Shown here one piece after another: positions 7,730 through 16,968 of a stretch of DNA of 64,000 nt. Made by a program: the position numbers and the translations under genes. Source of the DNA: Actinophytocola algeriensis (GTDB lineage: Bacteria; Actinomycetota; Actinomycetes; Mycobacteriales; Pseudonocardiaceae); contig NZ_JACHJQ010000006.1 of assembly GCF_014203735.1 (NCBI RefSeq), forward strand, positions 319,698 through 383,697. The letters are read 5' to 3'. The notes below the pieces were generated by a model that saw nothing but the letters and a program-made list of their open reading frames with translations, was not told the origin of the DNA and did not search any database. Within the stretch, counting starts at the first letter, position 1, and the number at the start of each line of letters is the position of its first letter.

Positions 7730-10700
7730 TCACACGGTCAGCGGTGCCCGCAGCGCCGCCGCGATCGCGACGAGCTGTGCGCGGGTGTCCGCGTTCCGGA
7801 CCGTGTTCGCCACCTTGGTGAACCGGTCGAGCGCCTGTGCCGCGGGCCGGTTGAGGCCGGCCCTGGCCAGGTGCTCGGCGGTCGAGAGGTGGACGTAGAG
7901 CTGGAGGTAACTCGCCAGCCCCACCTTTCCTTCGAACCGGTACCGCACCAGGAGGTCGGCCGCGGTGTCCCACGTGACCGTCACGACGAACGGCACGTTG
8001 ACCTCCTTGGCGTTGCCCGCCTCGTCGGTGGCCACGACCCGCAGCTCGTGCGCACCCGCGGTCGGTTCGACCGACAGCGGGGTCTGGACGCGCTTGCCGT
8101 CCAGCTCCACCAGCACCGACGCGACACCCGACGCCGGGTCGTCCGCCGTGGCGCCGAGCGACAGCGCGGTGCCGACGACGTACTGCCCGTCTGCCTCGAC
8201 ACCGGTCACCGACACCGCGGGTGCCGACTTGTCGACCAGCGCGGTCGCCGGGACCGCGGCGGAGACGTTGCCCGCCGCGTCGACCGCGCGGAACTCCAGT
8301 GCGTGGCTGCCGTCCTGGTCCAGCACCACCGGTGCCGTGTAGGCGGCCCACTCACCTTCGCCCGCCCGGTATTCGACGCGGACCTCGCCTTGCCGGTCGT
8401 CGGCCGCCGTCGCGGTGACCGTCGCCGAGCCGCGGTGCCAGCCGTTCGCACCGTCCGGTGTGGACACCGCGACCTCGACCGTCGGCGCGGTCCGGTCCGG
8501 GGACCCGACCTTGAAGTAGTCGAACCCGACGGTCACCGGCGCGGTCTGCTCCGGGCCGATCGCCATCAGGCCGACCGAACCCAGCTCGGCGTCGTTGGTG
8601 ACCGGCTGACCGAGCGACGTCCAGTTGACGCCGCCGTCGCTGATCTCCGCCGCGTACTCGTTGCCCGTCTTGGTGAGCCGCAGGAAGAACCAGCCGCTCT
8701 CGGACGAGTCCGCGATGTCGATGTTCCGGTTGCCGCCGTTGCCGAACTGACCGTCCTTCTCGGACACCAGCTCCGCGTGCAGGTTCGTCGCCGTGCCGCT
8801 CTCGTTCTGCGCGATCACGTCGAACTTGACGTAGTTGTCGTCGTCGCCGTACACGACCAGGCCCGCCAGCTGCCACCGGTGCAGCATCGACGGCGTCACC
8901 TTCGTCTCGACCGTCCAGTCCCCGTCCGGGACCTTCTGCAACACGAAGTTGCGTGGCGAGTCGTTGTTGGCACCGTTGATGTCACCCGGCTGCGTCCTGA
9001 TCCTCAGCTGACCGTCCGCCATGGACACGTTGGCCGAGTCGTAGCGCACCACGTCCGTCCACCGGCACCCGTCGACCGCGGCGCCGTCGAACTCGTCGGT
9101 CGCCTCGCGCTCACCGGTGTCGGTGGTGTCCGGCATGACCGTGAAGTGGTCGAACACGGCGTCCACGCTGTGCGCCGCGGTGTCGCCCGCGGCCATCAGC
9201 CCGACCTTCGCACCAGGGAGCACGACCGCAGCACCAGGAAGCGCCGTCCAGTTCTGGCCGTCCGTGGAGTACGCGGCGGTCAGGTTCGACCCGTCACTGA
9301 CGAGCTTCAGGTGCGCGGTCGCCGGGAAGTCCGCGGGCAGTGTCACGTTGGCGTGCCACGTCCTGCTCCCGTCGGCCTCGGTCTGGAACTCGAGCAGCCG
9401 CCCGCCGGAGTTGTTGCGGGTGAACGCCAGCTTGACGTAGTCGTCGTCGCTGCCGTGCACCAGCATCCCGGCGTGCTGCCACTCACGGGTGTGCGCGAGC
9501 GACACCGCGGTCGTCGCGGTCCACTCGCCCGGCCGCATCGCCTGGCCGACGAAGCTGATCGGCCCCTCGGCGGCCTCGTTGATGTCGCCGCCCGTGACCG
9601 GCAGCACCAGCTTGCCGCCCTCGATCCGCACCGGCAGGTCCGGGCCGTTCCGGACGGTCGACCACCGGGTGCGGTTCAGCGAGTCGCCGTCGAACGCGTC
9701 CGTGCCCTGCACGAGGCAGGTCGGACCCGGCTCGGGCTCCGGGCCGGTGCCCGGCGTCCACGCCTCGTCGTCGAGCGTCCACCCGCTGAACTCGACCTCG
9801 CTGGTGGCGGCCGCGTTGTGCGCGGTCACCGCGAGCCCGATGTCCTGGACGGAACCGGCGTTCGGCAGCGTGACCGGGTCGCCGACGGCGGTGAAGTTCT
9901 CGCCGTCCTTGCTCCAGTACGCGGTGTACGAGTCGCCGTCGCGCACCAGCCGCACCCACGAGGGGTACGAGGTGGTGCCGGCACCGGTGCTCGCGTCGAG
10001 CTGGCCGTTGCCGTCGCTGTCGCGCAGCCACTCGAACCCGCCGCTCGGCCGGATCGCCAGCATCGCGTACCCCGGCGACTTCCCGGGTTGGGTGATGTCG
10101 TCGCGGACGATGATCCCGGCCTTCGCGGAGCCTGCCGAGTTGCCCTGCCGCTCGATCTTCACCGTGGCCGTCCACTCGGTACCGACCGCGCCCGGCAGGT
10201 ACACCGAGCCGTACTCGTCGGTGCCCTGCCACATGTTCGCGCCACCGGCGTTGACGACCCACGTGTCGGTGTCCGGCCGGTCGTACGTGGCGGTGACGTT
10301 GTTGTACGTCTGCCAGTCGCCGTAGAGGTCACCGACCTCGACCTGCACGATCCGGGACGTCGTCGACGCGCCCTTGTCGTTGGTGGCGACCGCGGTCAGC
10401 TTGTACCGCGCCTCGTTCGCCGCGTTCCAGGTGACCTCGTACGGCGCCGACTCGTCGACACCGATCGACTGGCCGTCGGCGAAGAACTCGACCTTGGTGA
10501 CCGTGTTCTCCGCGTCGGTCGCCGACGCCCGGACCGCGATCTCGCCCGGTTCCAGGTCGGCCTCCGGCGTCGGTGCGGTCACCGCGACCTTCGGCTTGGA
10601 GGTCGGCGACGCGCCCTTGCCGTCGGCCTCGACGAAGTTCAGCCGCCGCTCCCCGGCACCGGGGAACACCGCATACAGCGTGAACGACTCGCCGGGGTCG

Positions 10701-13700
10701 TCGACCGCCACGGACACGTCCACATAGGACACCGGGCCGGTCGCGGGGACCTGCGCGGTGCCCAGCAGCGGGCCGTCCGGTGCGTCGCGGCGCAGCTCGA
10801 TCGCGCCTGCCGCGTTCGCGGACGCCCGGACCACGAGCGCGTCCACGTTGTGCAGGTTCACCGGGTCGTACGCCGCCCACGCGCCGTTCTGGCCGGTGAT
10901 CGCGTCGCCGTGGCCCTCCACGTCCCGTGACGGGCCGGTCGTGACGTCGGAGGAGGAGTCGAAGAACTCCGCCTCCCGCTGCTTCGGGAACAGCAGCGTG
11001 GTGTCCGACCCGGTGAGCGCGGGGATGCCGCCCTCGCCGCCGGAGTCGGTGTACCGGCCGTCGATCGCGTAGAAGACGTTCATGCCCTCGCCGTGCCCGC
11101 CGCCGAGCGACGCCTCGACCGAACCCGTCCTGCCGTGCAGCGGCTCACCGGGGTGGGCGTGCTCGTCGTGGCCGAGCGCGGGCTGGATGATCACGTCCGC
11201 GTCGTCGATCGTCGCGTCCTCGGCGTCGGAGACGTCGAGCTGCCAGGAGACCTCGTCACCGAAGTCGAAGAACGCGCCGGTCGGCGGCAGCTGGAAGTCC
11301 ACCTCCGGTCTCGTGTTGCCGACCGTGATCGGCACCGTGGTGGTGCCGGTCTTGCCCGCCGGGTCGGTCACCGTGAGCCGCGCGCTGTAGACGCCGTTCT
11401 CGGTGAACGTGTACGACGGCGACACCTCCGTCGAGTCGGTCGTGCCGTCCCCGGTGAAGTCCCACGCGTACGTGAGCGCCTCGTTCTCCGGGTCCGTGCT
11501 CGCCTCCCCGTTGAAGGTCACCTCGAGCGGCGCGTGCCCGGAGTCGGGGGTCGCGGTCGCCTTCGCCGTCGGGGACCGGGAACCGGACACGTAGTCCACC
11601 CGGTACAGGCCCGAGTTCGGGTTGTCACGGCCGAAACCGCCACCCCAGTCGAGCACGTACATCGAGCCGTCGGCCCCGAACTTCGAGTCGATCGGCGCGA
11701 GGAACTGCGTCTCCGGCAGGAACGGGTTGACCTTCTCTACCGTCCCGGCCCGGTCGCCGTCGCCCGGGATGATCGAGTACATCTTGTTCCGCGACCACTC
11801 GTAGAAGAACGCCTTGCCGTCGTAGGAGGACGGGAACTTGGTGTCCGAGGCGAGGTCCGGGTCGTAGTCGTAGAACGGGCCGCCCATCGGCGCGAGACCG
11901 CCACCCTGCGGGATGACCTCCGGCACCGAGGACCGCTGGTAGCCGTACCACATCTGGGCGGGCTTGGCGGGCGGCAGGTTCACCAGGCCGGTGTTGCGGA
12001 TCGAGTCGTTCACCGGGTTGGCGCAGTCGAAGAACGCGCCGACCGTCACCGGGTTGGTCCGGTAGTCGACGTCCCGGAACGGCTCGTTGTTCCCCATGCA
12101 CAGCGGCCAGCCGTAGAAGCCGGGCTCGCTGATGAGGTTCCACTCCACGATGCCGGCCGGCCCGCGGTTCGCGAGGTTGTCGGTGCCGTTGTCCGGCGCG
12201 TAGTCGGCCACGCCGAGCGCACCGGTCTTCGGGTCGATCGCGAACCGGAACGGGTTGCGGAAGCCCATCGCGTAGATCTCGGGACGGGTCTTCTCCGTGC
12301 CGGGGGCGAACATGTTGCCCTCGGGGATGGTGTACGTGCCGTCCGCCTGCGGGACGATCCGCAGCACCTTGCCGCGCAGGTCGTTGGTGTTGGCCGAGGT
12401 GGCCCGCGCGTCGTGGAACGTACCGTCCCGCTCGGACAGTGGCGCGTAGCCGCCGGACGGCTCGGAGTGCGGGTTCACGTCGTCGCCGACGCCGAGGTAC
12501 AGCGACCCGTCGGGACCGAAGTCCAGACCGCCACCGGTGTGGCCCGGCTCGTCGGGCAGGCGCCGCGCCGGCACGTCGAGGAGCACCTTCTCCGACGCGG
12601 GATCGATCTGCGAACCCTCGCCGACCGTGAAGCGGGACAACCGGTTGACGAAGTTGTCGGGGTTCGTGTCGTCGCCGCTCGCGGGCGAGTAGTAGACGTA
12701 CAGCCAGCCGTTGTCGGCGAAGTTCGGGTCGAGCGTGATGCCGAGCAGGCCGTCCTCACCGCCCGAGTACACCGGGATGGTGATCGCGGTCGAGGTGGTC
12801 TGCGCCTGCGGGTCGTACACGCGGATCTGGCCGCGGACCAGCTCGGTGAAGAACACGCGGCCGTCCGGCGCGACGTCGATCGCGTACGGCGCGCTGGTGT
12901 TCTGGTCCAGTGGGACGCGCTCGAACTGGTCCCACACGGTGCCGCCGCAGTCGCCTGCCTCCAGACCGGCCGCCCACTTCACGCCGCCCAGGATGTGTTC
13001 CACCAGCCCGGTTTCCTGCGTGTAGTGCGCGCCGAAGTGACCCATGCCGGTCATCCAGGCGCGGCCGCCGTCGTACGGCTTGCACCACGAGATCGGGTGG
13101 TCGTAACCCATCCTGTTGGAGCCGGGGTCGTAGGTCGACTCGTCCATGGTGGCCAGCACGTGTGCGTCGCCGCGGACGTTCGCCGAGAAGTTGTACCACT
13201 CGTCGGCGCGGTTCCAGCGCTGCGGGAGGTGCTTGGTCGACGGGTGCGTGCGGTCCTCGACGCGGACCGTCCCCGGCAGGCCGGGGCTCGAACCGGTGGC
13301 GGCGTGACCGGGCATGAGCGCGCCGATCATCTCGTCCCACCAGGTGTAGTTGCCGCGCATGTCGGTCGCGTTGTGGATCGCGACGATGCCGCCGCCCGCC
13401 TGCATGTAACGTTCCAAAGCGGCTTTCTCGTCGGCGTTCCACGGGTCGCCGGAGGCCTGGAACATGACGAGCGCGTCGAAGTGCGCGAGGTCCTCGTCGT
13501 TGAACACCGACGAGTCCTCGGTGTGCTCCGAGGTGATGCCGGCGTCCGCGAAGGTCTGGGTGAGCACGGGCACGCCCTGCTCGATCGCCTCCGTGTGGCG
13601 GAACTGGGTGGTCTTGGTGAAGATCAGGACGTGGGCGTCGCCGTGCGGCCCGGGATGGGCCACCGCTGGCGCGGCGCCGAGCATGGAGATCGCCATCGCG

Positions 13701-13738
13701 CCGGCGACCGCGCCGGCCAGGGATCTGCGTAGGTTCAT
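7730..13738 (-). CDS. Giant secreted ThuA / sorbosone-dehydrogenase-like multidomain protein
   Basis: 2002 residues, signal peptide 1-27 (ends PAVA). Domains in order: ThuA-like glutamine-amidotransferase fold (about 33-255; VLIFTKTTQFRH, IVAIHNATD, WMTGMGHFGAHY); six-bladed glucose/sorbosone dehydrogenase domain (about 280-715; GLLGITLDPNF, GHTGGGLDFGPDG, RGKVLRIVPQ, MGFRNPFRFAID, EWNLI); PKD (about 719-806); CBM6-like (about 918-1040); Ig-like (about 1050-1133); three laminin-G/DUF1349-like lectin modules (about 1140-1320, 1345-1535, 1545-1742), each with a W-T-V-x(T)K core; two bacterial Ig/OmpL47-like modules (about 1750-1920); C-terminal helical FIMAH-like domain (about 1925-2002). Probably an extracellular PQQ-type sugar oxidoreductase tethered to polysaccharide. 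Start ATG 13738 follows GGAGAGGG. Lies downstream of a sugar ABC operon. Confidence 0.88.
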   Translation of the reverse strand: MNLRRSLAGAVAGAMAISMLGAAPAVAHPGPHGDAHVLIFTKTTQFRHTEAIEQGVPVLTQTFADAGITSEHTEDSSVFNDEDLAHFDALVMFQASGDPWNADEKAALERYMQAGGGIVAIHNATDMRGNYTWWDEMIGALMPGHAATGSSPGLPGTVRVEDRTHPSTKHLPQRWNRADEWYNFSANVRGDAHVLATMDESTYDPGSNRMGYDHPISWCKPYDGGRAWMTGMGHFGAHYTQETGLVEHILGGVKWAAGLEAGDCGGTVWDQFERVPLDQNTSAPYAIDVAPDGRVFFTELVRGQIRVYDPQAQTTSTAITIPVYSGGEDGLLGITLDPNFADNGWLYVYYSPASGDDTNPDNFVNRLSRFTVGEGSQIDPASEKVLLDVPARRLPDEPGHTGGGLDFGPDGSLYLGVGDDVNPHSEPSGGYAPLSERDGTFHDARATSANTNDLRGKVLRIVPQADGTYTIPEGNMFAPGTEKTRPEIYAMGFRNPFRFAIDPKTGALGVADYAPDNGTDNLANRGPAGIVEWNLISEPGFYGWPLCMGNNEPFRDVDYRTNPVTVGAFFDCANPVNDSIRNTGLVNLPPAKPAQMWYGYQRSSVPEVIPQGGGLAPMGGPFYDYDPDLASDTKFPSSYDGKAFFYEWSRNKMYSIIPGDGDRAGTVEKVNPFLPETQFLAPIDSKFGADGSMYVLDWGGGFGRDNPNSGLYRVDYVSGSRSPTAKATATPDSGHAPLEVTFNGEASTDPENEALTYAWDFTGDGTTDSTEVSPSYTFTENGVYSARLTVTDPAGKTGTTTVPITVGNTRPEVDFQLPPTGAFFDFGDEVSWQLDVSDAEDATIDDADVIIQPALGHDEHAHPGEPLHGRTGSVEASLGGGHGEGMNVFYAIDGRYTDSGGEGGIPALTGSDTTLLFPKQREAEFFDSSSDVTTGPSRDVEGHGDAITGQNGAWAAYDPVNLHNVDALVVRASANAAGAIELRRDAPDGPLLGTAQVPATGPVSYVDVSVAVDDPGESFTLYAVFPGAGERRLNFVEADGKGASPTSKPKVAVTAPTPEADLEPGEIAVRASATDAENTVTKVEFFADGQSIGVDESAPYEVTWNAANEARYKLTAVATNDKGASTTSRIVQVEVGDLYGDWQTYNNVTATYDRPDTDTWVVNAGGANMWQGTDEYGSVYLPGAVGTEWTATVKIERQGNSAGSAKAGIIVRDDITQPGKSPGYAMLAIRPSGGFEWLRDSDGNGQLDASTGAGTTSYPSWVRLVRDGDSYTAYWSKDGENFTAVGDPVTLPNAGSVQDIGLAVTAHNAAATSEVEFSGWTLDDEAWTPGTGPEPEPGPTCLVQGTDAFDGDSLNRTRWSTVRNGPDLPVRIEGGKLVLPVTGGDINEAAEGPISFVGQAMRPGEWTATTAVSLAHTREWQHAGMLVHGSDDDYVKLAFTRNNSGGRLLEFQTEADGSRTWHANVTLPADFPATAHLKLVSDGSNLTAAYSTDGQNWTALPGAAVVLPGAKVGLMAAGDTAAHSVDAVFDHFTVMPDTTDTGEREATDEFDGAAVDGCRWTDVVRYDSANVSMADGQLRIRTQPGDINGANNDSPRNFVLQKVPDGDWTVETKVTPSMLHRWQLAGLVVYGDDDNYVKFDVIAQNESGTATNLHAELVSEKDGQFGNGGNRNIDIADSSESGWFFLRLTKTGNEYAAEISDGGVNWTSLGQPVTNDAELGSVGLMAIGPEQTAPVTVGFDYFKVGSPDRTAPTVEVAVSTPDGANGWHRGSATVTATAADDRQGEVRVEYRAGEGEWAAYTAPVVLDQDGSHALEFRAVDAAGNVSAAVPATALVDKSAPAVSVTGVEADGQYVVGTALSLGATADDPASGVASVLVELDGKRVQTPLSVEPTAGAHELRVVATDEAGNAKEVNVPFVVTVTWDTAADLLVRYRFEGKVGLASYLQLYVHLSTAEHLARAGLNRPAAQALDRFTKVANTVRNADTRAQLVAIAAALRAPLTV

Positions 13739-13765
13739 GAGCGTAGTGCCCTCTCCACTGAGGAG

Positions 13766-13793
13766 ACTGCAGCGGGGAAACTGCAGCGGGAAC
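13766..13793. repeat. Short tandem direct repeat in leader of giant gene
   Basis: ACTGCAGCGGGGAA (13766-13779) is followed directly by ACTGCAGCGGGAAC (13780-13793), a 14-bp unit repeated twice with one indel-like difference. It lies about 30-55 bp upstream of the giant gene start and could be a regulator site or chance duplication. Confidence 0.4.
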
Positions 13794-13848
13794 AGCTTCT
13801 GCGTGCCATGACCCGCGCGGCGTGCCGGCGCCGTCGGGGAACTCGGTA

Positions 13849-14700
13849 CTACGGCATCACCTTCCTCAGGAAGGCAAGGCCGTCGGTGGCGATGGCGTCC
13901 TGCGTCCGTGCGAGCGGGCGCCACACCGATGCCGCGGTCGCGATGGTCGCGTTCTCCGCGGTGAACGACTCGATCACGAGCGGGCCGCGGTAGCCCACGT
14001 CGTCCAGCGCACCGAGGAAAGCCTGCCAGTCCAGGTGGTCCGCGCCGGGCGCGCCGCGATCGTTCGCGCACACCTGGACGTGCACCAGCCGCGGCCCGGC
14101 CTTCCGGACGGCCGCCGCCATGTCGGTCTCCTCGATGTTCATGTGGTAGATGTCGAGCGCGATGCCGCAGGTGTCCGGCAGGCCGTCGAGTGCGTCGAGG
14201 GTCTGGTCGACGGTGTTGAGCAGGCTGGTCTCGTAGCGGTTCAGCGGTTCCACGCCGATCCGCACCCCGGCCGCGACCGCGTGCTCGGCGACGGGCGCGA
14301 GCCCGTCGCGCAGCTCGGCGTAGCGGGTTCTCCGTTCCTCGTCGGACATCCGCCAGGTGCGGCCGACCGACGCGTACGCGGGTCCGGAGATGGCCGGCGC
14401 GCCGACCGCCGCCGCGACGTCCACCACGTGCTTCAGGTAGTCCTGTGTGGACAGCACGGTGGTGGCGCCGGCGGCGACCAGCTCCCGCCCCTCGCCCATC
14501 ACGAGCACGACCGAGGCGGCCAGCCCGTGATCGGCGAGGAGCGCGGCGGCGCGCCCGGGGTCCCAGTCACCAGGGTTCTCGACCGGCAGTTCGACGACGT
14601 CGAACCCCCAGCCCGCGATCCTGGGTACCAGCTCGGTGAGTGCGGTGTCCGTGAGCGGTGAGGCCCAGACCCACGTGTTGACCCCGAGCGCGTGCGCCAT
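13849..14700 (-). CDS. Sugar isomerase/epimerase, TIM-barrel (AP-endonuclease-2 fold)
   Basis: 283 residues. Candidate metal ligands are Glu151 (GVEPLNRYET), Asp183 (LDIYHMN) and Glu244 (VIESF). Their spacing matches D-psicose/tagatose 3-epimerases. The fourth position is Gln209 in HVQV, as in hydroxypyruvate-isomerase-type members, instead of the second His of H-x-H in psicose epimerases; Arg215 (NDRG) is kept. It probably interconverts a keto/aldose delivered by the adjoining ABC transporter. The ATG at 14700 has GGGAG seven bases upstream; an ATG at 14706 is only one base from it. Lies 19 bp after the binding-protein gene. Confidence 0.85.
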   Translation of the reverse strand: MAHALGVNTWVWASPLTDTALTELVPRIAGWGFDVVELPVENPGDWDPGRAAALLADHGLAASVVLVMGEGRELVAAGATTVLSTQDYLKHVVDVAAAVGAPAISGPAYASVGRTWRMSDEERRTRYAELRDGLAPVAEHAVAAGVRIGVEPLNRYETSLLNTVDQTLDALDGLPDTCGIALDIYHMNIEETDMAAAVRKAGPRLVHVQVCANDRGAPGADHLDWQAFLGALDDVGYRGPLVIESFTAENATIATAASVWRPLARTQDAIATDGLAFLRKVMP

Positions 14701-14719
14701 CGTCATACTCCCGCGGTCC

Positions 14720-15922
14720 TCAGCGATCTTTCCAGGCGTTGGGGAAGCCCGGCAGGTCCTCGCCGCCGAACTTGGCGTAGTGCAGGCTCGGCATGTCCTT
14801 GTTGCGCTCGAGGTACTCGTCGCGGTCGGCGTCGGTGATCGGCTCCTGCGGCAGCACCCACTCGCTCGGCACCTGCTCGCCCTTCCAGATCTTCACCGCG
14901 GCGAGGATCGGCGTGCGCCACTGGAAGTTCGAGTAGACCGGCGCGATCGCGGTCATGCCGGTGTCCTTCCACTTGCGCATGAACGACAGCTCGTCCTCAC
15001 CGGCGAACACCGGGAGGTCCTTGCCGGAGTCCTCGAAGGCCTCGACCGCCGCGACCGCGCCGTCGCCCGCGTCCATCCAGATGCCGTCGACGTCACCGCG
15101 CTGCAGGTACTGGGTGACGATGTCCTTGATCTTCGCGCCGTCGCCGCCGGTGAACTCGTCGCCGAGCACCTCGAGGTCGCTGTCGCCGAAGATCTGCTGC
15201 GCCGCGGCCCAGCGGTGCTCCAGCACGTCCACGCCAGGCAGGATGCGGAGGGCGAGCACCTTCGAGCCCGGCTCCAGCTTCTCCACCAGGAACTCGGCCG
15301 CGTCCGCGCCGTACGCGTAGCCGCCGATCGGGTGGATGAACGTGACCATGCAGTCGGTGTTGACACCGCGGTCGAACACGATCACCGGCACACCGCTCTC
15401 ACAGGCGGTCTCGACGGCAGGGGTGAGGGTCGCGGTGGTGGACGGCGAGATGATGATCGCGTTGCAGTCGCCCGCGTCCACGAACGCCTGGATGTCGGAG
15501 ATCTGCTGGTTGTCGTCGTCGCCGGCGTCCGAGACGCGGAAGTCGCTGATCTCACCGGCCTGCTTGAGGACCTCCACCTGCTGCTGCATGGTGATGAAGC
15601 CGGTGACGCGCCACGGGTTGGAGACCGACGCGTTGGAGAAGCAGAGGGTCTTGCCGTCCTGCTTGAACTCCGCGGTGTCGACCAGCTCGGGCTGGATCAT
15701 CTGCAGCCACGGCTGGTCGGCCGGGCCCTGCGGCTCCTGCTCCCGCTGCGCGAGCTGCTTGTCGTACTCGGCCTGGACGAACCACTCGCCGTCCGAGGAC
15801 TGCTCCTGCTCCGTCTCACCGCCGCCGCCGGGTGGCTGGTCGGTCGGGGTGTCGGTGGCGCAGGCGGTGAGCGTGAGTGCCGCGGCCGCCAAGCCTGCGA
15901 CGAGGACACGCGTTCTCCGCAT
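14720..15922 (-). CDS. Sugar ABC transporter solute-binding lipoprotein
   Basis: 400 residues with a lipoprotein signal (LTLTAC, Cys21), a low-complexity T/P/G/E linker, and a periplasmic-binding-protein fold of the ribose/rhamnose type: CFSNASVSNPWR, IIISPSTTATLTPAVE, VPVIVFDRGV, GDVDGIWMDAGDGAVAAVEAF. It captures a sugar and delivers it to the two permeases. An AGGAGGAACCC precedes ATG 15922. It comes after the permease genes in the operon and directly before the epimerase, so the substrate is likely the sugar the epimerase handles. Confidence 0.9.
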   Translation of the reverse strand: MRRTRVLVAGLAAAALTLTACATDTPTDQPPGGGGETEQEQSSDGEWFVQAEYDKQLAQREQEPQGPADQPWLQMIQPELVDTAEFKQDGKTLCFSNASVSNPWRVTGFITMQQQVEVLKQAGEISDFRVSDAGDDDNQQISDIQAFVDAGDCNAIIISPSTTATLTPAVETACESGVPVIVFDRGVNTDCMVTFIHPIGGYAYGADAAEFLVEKLEPGSKVLALRILPGVDVLEHRWAAAQQIFGDSDLEVLGDEFTGGDGAKIKDIVTQYLQRGDVDGIWMDAGDGAVAAVEAFEDSGKDLPVFAGEDELSFMRKWKDTGMTAIAPVYSNFQWRTPILAAVKIWKGEQVPSEWVLPQEPITDADRDEYLERNKDMPSLHYAKFGGEDLPGFPNAWKDR

Positions 15923-15957
15923 GGGTTCCTCCTGGGGTTCGGGGAGCTTTCAGGTGG

Positions 15958-16968
15958 CTAGGACTGGGGAAGGAACGGCCTGCGCCGCTCCCGTGCGGCC
16001 CACGCGACGGCCGCGACGATGATCAGGCCCTGCACGGTCGGCCGGATGGTCGACGGCAGGCTCAGCTGGTTGAACAAGGTGAACAGCGCTTCGACGGTCA
16101 ACGCACCCGCCATCGCGGCCAGCACGGTGCCCCGGCCGCCGCCGAGGACCACGCCACCGAGGACCACTGCCGTGATCGCGGTGAACTCCAGGCCCTCGCC
16201 GACCTGTGCGGTGACGCCCGCGTAGCCCCCGATGAGCACGCCCGCGAGCGTGGCCAGCACGCTCGACAGCACGAACGCGATCGTGCGCACCCACCAGACC
16301 CGGACACCGGCGAACGCCGCCGCCTTCTCGTTGTCCCCGGCCGCGACCAGCGTGCGGCCGAACGGTTTCCGCATGAACACCACCGCGACGACCACCACCG
16401 CGGCGGCGACCAGCAGCGCCCACGGCAGCTGCCGCAGCACCGGCATGTCGATCCCCTCGCGACCGACCTGCCGGAACCCTTCGGACAGCGCGCCGGTGGG
16501 CGCGCCGCCGGTCCAGAGCCGGATCGCGCCGTACAGCACGAGCATCATGCCGAGCGTGGCGATCAGCGAGTGCACCTTCAGCACGGTGACCACGAGCCCG
16601 TTGACGAGCCCGACCAGCACCCCGAACGCGAGCATCAGGAGCAGGACCGGGACGGTGCGGCTCTCCTGGCCGTCGATCACCGCGGCCGCGATCACGACCT
16701 GCGCGCCGACGAGCGACCCGACCGAGAGGTCCAGCTCCCCGCACACGATCACGAGGTACTGCCCCACGGCCAGGACCACGAGCGGCGCCGCCTTCTTCGC
16801 GAACGCCATCAACGACGGCGGCTCGAAGAAACTCGGGTTGAGGAACAGGATCGCGACGAAGACGAGCACCAGCAACGCGAACACGGTGGCGCTGCCACCA
16901 CCGAACAACCTGGCTGCCACGGCGACACCCGGCCTGGTCGCCTTCTTCTCGGGAGCGGTGGTCGTCAT
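15958..16968 (-). CDS. Sugar ABC transporter permease (RbsC-like) 1
   Basis: 336 residues, about nine to ten membrane segments, of the BPD_transp_2 family (ribose/xylose type): GELDLSVGSLVGAQVV, NGLVVTVLKVHSLIATLGMM, GDNEKAAAFAGV, TAVVLGGVVLGGGRGTV. Start ATG 16968 overlaps the stop of the upstream permease (ATGA). Pairs with that permease as a heterodimer. Confidence 0.92.
   Translation of the reverse strand: MTTTAPEKKATRPGVAVAARLFGGGSATVFALLVLVFVAILFLNPSFFEPPSLMAFAKKAAPLVVLAVGQYLVIVCGELDLSVGSLVGAQVVIAAAVIDGQESRTVPVLLLMLAFGVLVGLVNGLVVTVLKVHSLIATLGMMLVLYGAIRLWTGGAPTGALSEGFRQVGREGIDMPVLRQLPWALLVAAAVVVVAVVFMRKPFGRTLVAAGDNEKAAAFAGVRVWWVRTIAFVLSSVLATLAGVLIGGYAGVTAQVGEGLEFTAITAVVLGGVVLGGGRGTVLAAMAGALTVEALFTLFNQLSLPSTIRPTVQGLIIVAAVAWAARERRRPFLPQS

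Noticed and set aside
6362-10930. Very long open frame (about 1500 codons) on the + strand
   Set aside because: It is antisense to the giant secreted protein and the repeat protein, is extremely Arg/Val/His rich with no domain, and reflects the high third-position GC of the genes on the other strand.
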